A stretch of DNA of 10,384 bases, from the NCBI GenBank assembly GCA_039794405.1, contig JBDIVL010000077.1, positions 1 through 10,384 on the forward strand. Direction: 5' to 3'. This stretch comes from JBDIVL01 sp039794405 (lineage in GTDB: Bacteria; Planctomycetota; Brocadiia; Brocadiales; Brocadiaceae). The notes below the pieces were generated by a model. It searched no databases. It had not been told where the DNA came from and worked only from the letters and a program-made list of their open reading frames with translations. This document shows positions 6,165 through 10,384 of the stretch, in pieces; the first letter of the stretch is position 1; each line of letters starts with the position of its first letter. The translations under genes and the position numbers were made by a program.

Positions 6165-7202
6165 TTAATATTCCTCCGGAACAATCTCAAGTATGATCTT
6201 TTCGGAATGCCGAATAATGGTTAGCTGTGATTTTACCCCAATTCGATGTTCTGTGAGCTGTTTATGCAAGTCATCTATACTCTTAATTGGTTGGTCATCG
6301 ATGCCTATGATTATATCCCCTTCAAGCAAACCCGCTCTTCTGGCAGGACTATTATTTTCAATAGCAACAATGAGCACGCCACTTTCGGCAGCCAGGTTAT
6401 GAAAGAGTACAAGGCGCCGGTGGAGGAATACATTTTGTCCCGCTACGCCAATGTAGCCACGGCGGATTCTTCCATCTTTGATAAGCCGTGTTGCAACAAA
6501 TTTTACGGTATCAGCCGCGATAGCAAAACAAAGACCCTGTGCACCCTGAATAATAGCGGTATTAACGCCAATTACTTCTCCACGAGAGTTAATAAGCGGG
6601 CCTCCCGAATTACCCGGGTTCAGTGCAGCATCAGTTTGGATAACACTATCTATCAATCTTCCTGAACGTGATCTGAGTGAGCGTCCGAGTGCACTTACCA
6701 CACCGGCAGTTACTGTACATTGAAAGCCATAGGGGTTACCAATGGCAATTACGAGTTGGCCTACGCGAATAGACTGCGAATTGCCTAAACGCGCATATGC
6801 CAGGTCTGAAGCATGAATCCTGATAACCGCTAAATCCGTATCTGGATCATCGCCAACCATATCGGCAGGAAAACGGCGCCCGTCTGAGAGCGTCACTTCG
6901 ATTTGACTGGCATCATGCACAACGTGACTGTTCGTGAGAATAAAGCCATCCGGTGTAAAAATGAACCCTGAACCGCTACCAACCATCTGCTGTGACATAC
7001 GCGGATGGGTTGCCTGCCGGCCATTCAGCAATTGAAGAACATTAATATTCACCACTGCCGGAATAACATTCTCTGATGCACTGACAACGGCCTTTGAATA
7101 TGCGTCAAGAAGTTCTCCATCAGTTGGAGGCGAGACCTCAGATATCTGTGAACCATCAGGCTTGGTCACATCTACTGATACGGTTTGAAAAAGAGGCTCC
7201 AT
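6165..7202 (-). CDS. HtrA/DegP-like trypsin-PDZ serine protease without signal peptide
   Basis: Residue numbers here count from the outer ATG at 7208 (347 residues). The trypsin-like domain (about 35-245) has a complete catalytic triad: His95 in TNSHVV, Asp125 in DPDTDLAV and Ser201 in NPGNSGGPL. The oxyanion and activation segments typical of HtrA are also present (GSGSGFIFTPDGFILTN, AIGNPYG). One PDZ domain follows (about 250-345), with the GYIGVAGQ entry strand and SPARRAGLLEGDIIIGID. HtrA proteases degrade or sense misfolded proteins. Most have a signal peptide or membrane anchor, but here the N-terminus is polar and acidic, so the protein is probably cytoplasmic. Two in-frame ATGs (7208, 7202) follow the AGGAGGAAGG site; I chose 7202, which gives better spacing. 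It is the last gene of the leftward lipoylation cluster, 523 bp after lipA, and may have its own promoter. Confidence 0.92.
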   Translation of the reverse strand: MEPLFQTVSVDVTKPDGSQISEVSPPTDGELLDAYSKAVVSASENVIPAVVNINVLQLLNGRQATHPRMSQQMVGSGSGFIFTPDGFILTNSHVVHDASQIEVTLSDGRRFPADMVGDDPDTDLAVIRIHASDLAYARLGNSQSIRVGQLVIAIGNPYGFQCTVTAGVVSALGRSLRSRSGRLIDSVIQTDAALNPGNSGGPLINSRGEVIGVNTAIIQGAQGLCFAIAADTVKFVATRLIKDGRIRRGYIGVAGQNVFLHRRLVLFHNLAAESGVLIVAIENNSPARRAGLLEGDIIIGIDDQPIKSIDDLHKQLTEHRIGVKSQLTIIRHSEKIILEIVPEEY

Positions 7203-7237
7203 AATCATCCTTCCTCCTAAAATTTTAATTATCGTTT

Positions 7238-7265
7238 ATTCTAATAAGTTGGATGGATTAAACAA
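7238..7265 (-). promoter_or_regulatory. Putative promoter for the protease gene
   Basis: On the minus strand TTGTTT (7260-7265, 3 of 6 to -35) and TAGAAT (7238-7243, 5 of 6 to -10) lie 16 nt apart, about 35 bp upstream of the protease start. A separate promoter would fit the long gap after lipA. The -35 match is weak. Confidence 0.3.
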
Positions 7266-7484
7266 AGTAGGCCCATCGGAGCAGTTTTATCTGTTCAAAC
7301 TCGTTTAAGCAGTTCAAAGTGTAAATCGAACCTTTCTTATGATGGCATGAGATTGTCTCAGTAGTTAATCCAGAAGAAAGGAGTTGGGTATAAAAAAAGT
7401 TTAGCACACCGTGTATGGGAATGCAAGTATCATGCCTTATTCTCAATCTTTTCAATAATTCTTTTCACCTTATCGTATGGCTCC

Positions 7485-7700
7485 TCAAGTTGGCTCAATC
7501 GTCTGGAGTTGGTTCAATCGTCCACGATTGAACCGAAATGTTTGAGCATCTTGCTGATTATACGGTGCTAATCCAGAGCCTATGTACCAATTCGACATAG
7601 AGAGTTCGGCTCCGAAATTAAACCGACCTGAAGCCAGCCAAAACGCCCAAATAAATGGTTCAATCTGCAAGATTGAACCAACCCAATGCTCCATAATCAT
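7485..7700 (-). CDS. Doubtful 71-residue ORF with protease-like leader
   Basis: The frame opens at ATG 7700, with a second ATG at 7694. It follows a ribosome site (AGGAG, 8 nt before the second ATG) in a leader nearly identical to that of the protease gene, and begins M-I-M-E like the protease. After four residues the similarity ends. The rest passes through both GGTTCAATC hairpins, so much of its sequence is dictated by repeats: RFNRGRLNQ comes from one hairpin and VGSILQIEP from the other. No family, signal peptide or membrane span is convincing, apart from a Trp/Phe-rich patch (IEPFIWAFWLA). It is probably a broken start of a duplicated protease gene continued by chance into an inserted element. 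Translation is possible because the ribosome site is good. Confidence 0.3.
   Translation of the reverse strand: MIMEHWVGSILQIEPFIWAFWLASGRFNFGAELSMSNWYIGSGLAPYNQQDAQTFRFNRGRLNQLQTIEPT
7488..7525. repeat. Two tandem 19-bp repeats
   Basis: AGTTGGCTCAATCGTCTGG (7488-7506) is followed directly by AGTTGGTTCAATCGTCCAC (7507-7525), matching at 16 of 19 positions. The second unit overlaps the left arm of the 7511-7534 hairpin, so the tandem copy may be a partial duplication of that hairpin's arm. Confidence 0.6.
7511..7534. repeat. Perfect 10-bp hairpin (GGTTCAATCG), left member of a pair
   Basis: GGTTCAATCG and CGATTGAACC form a perfect 10-bp stem around a 4-nt loop. The first nine stem bases recur in the hairpin at 7657-7679. 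No T-run follows on either strand, so it is not a standard terminator. Confidence 0.75.
7657..7679. repeat. Perfect 10-bp hairpin (GGTTCAATCT), right member of a pair
   Basis: GGTTCAATCT and AGATTGAACC form a perfect 10-bp stem around a 3-nt loop. It shares the GGTTCAATC core with the hairpin 122 bp away, so the two together could mark the ends of a small mobile element. It lies just inside the leader that follows lipA. Confidence 0.75.
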
Positions 7701-7731
7701 CTCTCCTCTTAAAAATTTATTTATCATTTTT

Positions 7732-8583
7732 TCAACCACAAGTATAATCCATTTGTATCTCTGCATGATAGGAACTCCGCACAAGCGGACCCGACACTAC
7801 ATGTTTAAACCCCATTTTTATACCTGCCGCCCTTAATACTTCAAATTCTTCCGGGGTATAGTAACGCTGAATTGGTAATGCATTTTTCTTCGGCTTTAAG
7901 TATTGCCCTAATGTAAGAATATTACAACCGACATCCCTTATCGCTTGCATGACATCGGTTATCTCATCCCATCTTTCACCTAAACCCAGCATCAATCCTG
8001 ATTTTGTAGTTAAAAGGGGTGCCTTATCACGTGCGTTCTTTAATAACTCTAGTGAACGTTTATAATTTGCCAAGGGTCTCACTTGTGAGTAAATGCGTGG
8101 TACGGTTTCTATATTATGATTGAGCACATCTGGTTCGGCATTCAGTACTATTTCTAATGCTTTTATAGATCCTTCAAAGTCTGGTATGAGAACCTCTATC
8201 TTACAGTTATGGATATTTTCTCGAATACCATGAATGGTTTGTGCATAGGCCGATGCACCACCATCGGGAAGGTCATCCCTTGTAACGGAGGTAATAACAA
8301 CATATTTCAGTCCCATAGCTTTAACTGCATCTGCAATCCGTTGAGGTTCTCCCTCATCTAATTTCGGTGGATTTCCTTTTTTCACGGCGCAAAATCCGCA
8401 TTGCCTGGTACAGGTATCACCAAGTATAAGAAATGTCGCAGTTCGCTGCTCAAAACACTCACCGATATTCGGACAAATGGCCTCCTGACATACCGTATGG
8501 AGCTGTTTCTCTTGTAAGAGATTCTTTATCTCATAATAATTTTTATTTGCGGGCAGCTTTACCTTTAACCAACCTGGATGCAT
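7732..8583 (-). CDS. lipA: Lipoyl synthase (radical SAM)
   Basis: LipA inserts two sulfur atoms into octanoyl groups bound to lipoyl domains of 2-oxoacid dehydrogenases and the glycine cleavage H protein. The 283-residue protein has both expected iron-sulfur motifs. The auxiliary cluster is bound by Cys32, Cys37 and Cys43 (CQEAICPNIGEC). The radical SAM cluster is bound by Cys58, Cys62 and Cys65 (CTRQCGFC). The RSSYHAE motif near 269-275 supplies the serine ligand of the auxiliary cluster. VTRDDLPDGGA and NHNIETVPRIY are also standard. The start MHPGWLKVKLP aligns with the usual family beginning. The ATG lies 3 nt after the stop of the kinase gene and has only a weak A-rich ribosome site, suggesting translational coupling. 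The enzyme is cytoplasmic. The reaction completes the one begun by the lipB product encoded upstream. Confidence 0.97.
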   Translation of the reverse strand: MHPGWLKVKLPANKNYYEIKNLLQEKQLHTVCQEAICPNIGECFEQRTATFLILGDTCTRQCGFCAVKKGNPPKLDEGEPQRIADAVKAMGLKYVVITSVTRDDLPDGGASAYAQTIHGIRENIHNCKIEVLIPDFEGSIKALEIVLNAEPDVLNHNIETVPRIYSQVRPLANYKRSLELLKNARDKAPLLTTKSGLMLGLGERWDEITDVMQAIRDVGCNILTLGQYLKPKKNALPIQRYYTPEEFEVLRAAGIKMGFKHVVSGPLVRSSYHAEIQMDYTCG

Positions 8584-8586
8584 ATA

Positions 8587-9432
8587 TTATTCTTTTCTTC
8601 TGAGGATTTTTTCTACCTCTTCTTCCAGTCCCTTCCGCCATTCTATGTATTTCCTCGGGAATGGCCTGTTTTTTTTCAGCATGTTATAGAGATAATTAAT
8701 CCTCGATTCTACCATTAATTTGGCAAGTTCTGTATTATCATGTATGTAGGTATCGATTAAAGAAAGTATTTTATCTTTGTTGTTATAAAATTTTTCTATC
8801 AAGTCAACGATATGGGGCATATCATGAATGACTTGTTTGCTAAAGAAAATGATTATTGAATCCGAAAAAGACAAAATGTCTTCGTCATTACTAATGATAA
8901 GGCATGCGTTGTTGTCTACCGCATGCATCTTACCATCATCCGTGAATAACATATTTCCCAAATGTCTATCGTAATTTCCGATCACAAAATCAAAGACCTT
9001 TAGGCGATCATAGTCCTTCTTCTCTTCAGGGGTAAAATGATTTATCTGGTATCCATCTTTTGCACCCTGAATCCACTCCTGAACTGAACCATCGTATCGA
9101 ACATTATCGATTATGTCGTCAATTACCATGGTCTTCGGTACCAATCTCAGACCCACAATTTTATCAATTTGATATACGATAGCTTCCCGTATGGCGGTAT
9201 CAGGATTTTTTGGCATCCAGTAATGTCGGATATCACATTTGAAAATTACAGCACTGCCGTCCTTAAATATGATCTTTTCAGGACCCCGTGGCCCTCCCCA
9301 CCAACGGTCATATATTACGTTGTCTATCTCTTTATCTTTTATCGTTCCAAAGATACCCTCTTTTTTTCCCTTTTCAATGATATTATTTTTGTTATTTTTT
9401 GTGAGTGACATAAACGTGTACGGTGCTTTCAT
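8587..9432 (-). CDS. PI3/4-kinase-like (HipA-related fold) protein
   Basis: This 281-residue protein carries the signature of bacterial PI3/4-kinase-like proteins. The catalytic loop is FVIGNYDRHLGNMLF, with Asp155, Arg156, His157 and Asn160. The metal-binding Asp173 follows in AVDNNACL. A candidate ATP-binding Lys65 (VIFKCD) and Glu83 (IREAIVYQIDKIVGLRLVP) precede them, and GSVQEWIQGA (about 115-124) fits the hinge region. All catalytic positions are present, so it is probably an active kinase; whether the substrate is protein, lipid or small molecule cannot be told. HipA toxins share the fold, but their motif spacing differs. No signal peptide or membrane span is seen. The ATG at 9432 is the only start after an in-frame stop and lacks a good ribosome site. 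The gene lies between lipB and lipA, 3 nt before lipA, which suggests a link to lipoylation or to dehydrogenase control. Confidence 0.8.
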   Translation of the reverse strand: MKAPYTFMSLTKNNKNNIIEKGKKEGIFGTIKDKEIDNVIYDRWWGGPRGPEKIIFKDGSAVIFKCDIRHYWMPKNPDTAIREAIVYQIDKIVGLRLVPKTMVIDDIIDNVRYDGSVQEWIQGAKDGYQINHFTPEEKKDYDRLKVFDFVIGNYDRHLGNMLFTDDGKMHAVDNNACLIISNDEDILSFSDSIIIFFSKQVIHDMPHIVDLIEKFYNNKDKILSLIDTYIHDNTELAKLMVESRINYLYNMLKKNRPFPRKYIEWRKGLEEEVEKILRRKE

Positions 9433-9538
9433 TCTAAAGACAGAAGGCTAAAATAAACGTAAAGTTATTTATTTTTGTTTAGCTCCTTTGGAGTAACCTG
9501 TTTGTAACATGAAATCTTTACAATTTGACACCATTTCT
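9433..9538. other. Short gap between lipB and the kinase gene
   Basis: This 106-bp AT-rich gap contains an AAAGGAG sequence (minus strand, near 9483-9489) that resembles a ribosome site but has no start codon at suitable distance. No terminator or convincing promoter is visible, so read-through from lipB into the kinase gene is likely. Confidence 0.4.
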
Positions 9539-10306
9539 TCAAGCCCTTGTAGAGATGTTCCGGTGGAACGTCTCGGTAGGGAAGCTTACCGCTTTCTCCC
9601 GTACCAGAACACAATTCCCCCGGAAATTTATCTTTTGGGCCACCGCTTGTATTTCAGCAGGTATTAGTCGCACCTGAAATACGTCTGAATAATAGCAGAT
9701 AAGCTTATCAGATACTTCCTTGATATCAACACTTCTGTTTAACAATTTCTGGATAGAAGTAGTTTTTACTCCCTGGATTCCACACGGTGTTATATAACGA
9801 AACGGAGATAAGTCATTATTCACGTTTAGGGAAAATCCGTGGAGCGCATGACCAAAGGTAATTCTTACTCCGATAAAACCGATCTTCTCTCCGATTACCC
9901 AGACCCCCGTATACCCATCATTCCGTTCAGCTTTTATCCCGAAGGCTGATAATGTCCTTATCATTACTTCTTCCAGCATCCGCAGGTATTCATAATAATC
10001 CTTCGTATACGTGCACATTCTTATAACAGGATAACCGATTATCTGACCGGGACCGTGATAGGTAGCCAGCCCCCCCCTATCTGTTTTATAAACAGAAAAA
10101 CCCTTACTCTCATAATATTCCTTATTTTGTATTAAATTAGCCTCTTTATATCTGCGGCCAAAGGTAAAGGTTGGGGGATGCTGAAGCAGGATAAAACAAT
10201 CATCGATTTTATCAGAAATTCTCTCCTGCAGTAATGCCTTCTGAAGCCCCCATGCCTCACCATACTCCACCATATCCAGTTGGAGGAGAAGACTTTTTCT
10301 TTTCAT
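9539..10306 (-). CDS. lipB: Octanoyl-[acyl carrier protein] lipoyl-domain transferase
   Basis: LipB moves octanoate from acyl carrier protein to a lysine of lipoyl domains. The start is the ATG at 10306, because GGGAGG (10316-10321) lies 9 nt upstream and the sequence upstream codes for E2 in another frame. The protein is 255 residues. Family motifs are clear: HPPTFTFGRR (43-52), DRGGLATYHGPGQIIGYPVI (76-95), the GVWV segment with catalytic Lys141 in GEKIGFIGVRI, HGFSLNVNNDL (156-166) and ITPCG with catalytic Cys175. The last 25 or so residues extend past the usual family end, and the final ones (about 245-252) are encoded by a palindromic repeat, so the C-terminus may have been altered by insertion. 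It is cytoplasmic. It overlaps the E2 gene by 50 nt and precedes the kinase and lipA, giving an E2-lipoylation operon. Confidence 0.96.
   Translation of the reverse strand: MKRKSLLLQLDMVEYGEAWGLQKALLQERISDKIDDCFILLQHPPTFTFGRRYKEANLIQNKEYYESKGFSVYKTDRGGLATYHGPGQIIGYPVIRMCTYTKDYYEYLRMLEEVMIRTLSAFGIKAERNDGYTGVWVIGEKIGFIGVRITFGHALHGFSLNVNNDLSPFRYITPCGIQGVKTTSIQKLLNRSVDIKEVSDKLICYYSDVFQVRLIPAEIQAVAQKINFRGNCVLVREKAVSFPTETFHRNISTRA
9552..9574. repeat. REP-like palindrome inside the lipB 3' end
   Basis: GAGATGTTCC and GGAACGTCTC flank a 3-nt loop and pair at 9 of 10 positions, with the odd one a T-G pair. The palindrome lies within the last codons of lipB. It resembles short GAGACGTTCC-type palindromes that recur between genes in some genomes, but no second copy is seen in this window. 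Confidence 0.6.
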
Positions 10307-10384
10307 AGGCAGAAACCTCCCACTCTTCCAAAATATTTTTGACTGTACGAAGGAACATATCGGCATGAGCACCATCCATAACAC
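10257..10384 (-). CDS. C-terminus of a 2-oxoacid dehydrogenase E2 acyltransferase (partial)
   Basis: A minus-strand frame open from the right edge encodes 41 residues, ending with TGA at 10257-10259. It begins VMDGAHADMFLRTVKNILEE. This matches the end of the catalytic domain of dihydrolipoamide acyltransferases, where the active-site DHR-x-x-DG motif is followed by a helix of the form A-x-x-FL-x-x-L-x-x-x-LE. Here the DG and the helix are visible, while the DHR lies outside the window. The usual chain ends soon after that helix; this one continues about 20 residues (WEVSAYEKKKSSPPTGYGGV), reading over the start of lipB. Whether it is pyruvate, 2-oxoglutarate or branched-chain specific cannot be told. 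E2 carries the lipoyl domains that LipB and LipA modify, which explains the neighbourhood. Confidence 0.75.
   Translation of the reverse strand, partial: VMDGAHADMFLRTVKNILEEWEVSAYEKKKSSPPTGYGGVW
10316..10321 (-). promoter_or_regulatory. lipB ribosome-binding site inside the E2 gene
   Basis: GGGAGG on the minus strand lies 9 nt before the ATG at 10306 and decides the lipB start over the longer open frame reaching the window edge. It sits within the coding sequence of the E2 C-terminus. Confidence 0.7.

Larger units (their letters stand above)
7203..7731. other. Repeat-rich gap between lipA and the protease gene
   Basis: About 530 bp. Next to lipA it holds a leader resembling the protease's ribosome site and start. 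It then holds two matching hairpins that bound about 169 bp, a 19-bp tandem repeat, and finally the protease's own leader. The 7258-7455 minus-strand open frame has no ribosome site and is not supported. The structure suggests duplication plus insertion rather than an ordinary intergenic region. Confidence 0.5.

Noticed and set aside
6246..6665. 139-codon plus-strand open frame
   Set aside because: Antisense to the protease PDZ and catalytic region, with no ribosome site.
7258..7455. 65-codon minus-strand open frame between the protease and lipA
   Set aside because: No ribosome site, no recognisable protein pattern, and located in a repeat-rich gap.
7511..7679. Repeated GGTTCAATC units as a CRISPR array
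   Set aside because: Only two hairpins plus one partial copy, no regular spacing, no spacers of even length and no cas genes nearby.

Overview
This AT-rich window of about 10.4 kb comes from a Gram-negative-type bacterium. Two proteins carry lipobox signal peptides, the gene arrangement is compact, and Shine-Dalgarno (SD) sequences are generally clear. Protein style and gene content (LemA/DUF2207, lipoylation genes, a PI3/4-kinase-like protein, many decayed repeats) would fit an anammox planctomycete such as a Brocadia relative. That is an impression from reading, not a proven assignment.

Left third (1-2400): sparsely coding. A 26-residue C-terminus of a plus-strand gene runs off the left edge and is followed by a 100-bp inverted repeat. 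A small minus-strand lipoprotein gene comes next. Then a minus-strand pair encodes a MerR-like DNA-binding protein and a 53-residue protein that starts 3 nt after it. The 550-bp gap that follows holds a probable decayed 3' end of a group II intron and a 14-bp palindrome.

Middle (2400-6100): a plus-strand membrane/envelope cluster of DUF2207 protein, LemA, a 196-residue lipoprotein and a 70-residue two-helix membrane protein. The last three are closely spaced and look like an operon. DUF2207 and LemA are separated by about 430 bp containing a long imperfect inverted repeat, which looks like a small insertion.

Right (6165-10384): everything reads leftward. In order of transcription these are the C-terminus of a 2-oxoacid dehydrogenase E2 (lipoyl acyltransferase), lipB overlapping it by 50 nt, a PI3/4-kinase-like protein, lipA 3 nt after the kinase, and an HtrA-type trypsin/PDZ protease. 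LipB transfers octanoyl groups to lipoyl domains such as those of E2, and LipA inserts the sulfurs, so enzyme and cofactor attachment are encoded together. Between lipA and the protease lie about 500 bp with two matching perfect hairpins, a short tandem repeat and a second copy of the protease's ribosome-binding leader. This looks like a duplication followed by small-element insertion.

The points most worth a second look are the kinase inside the lipoylation cluster, the duplicated leader with its paired hairpins, the small protein that echoes part of its MerR-like neighbour, and the inverted-repeat element splitting DUF2207 from LemA.
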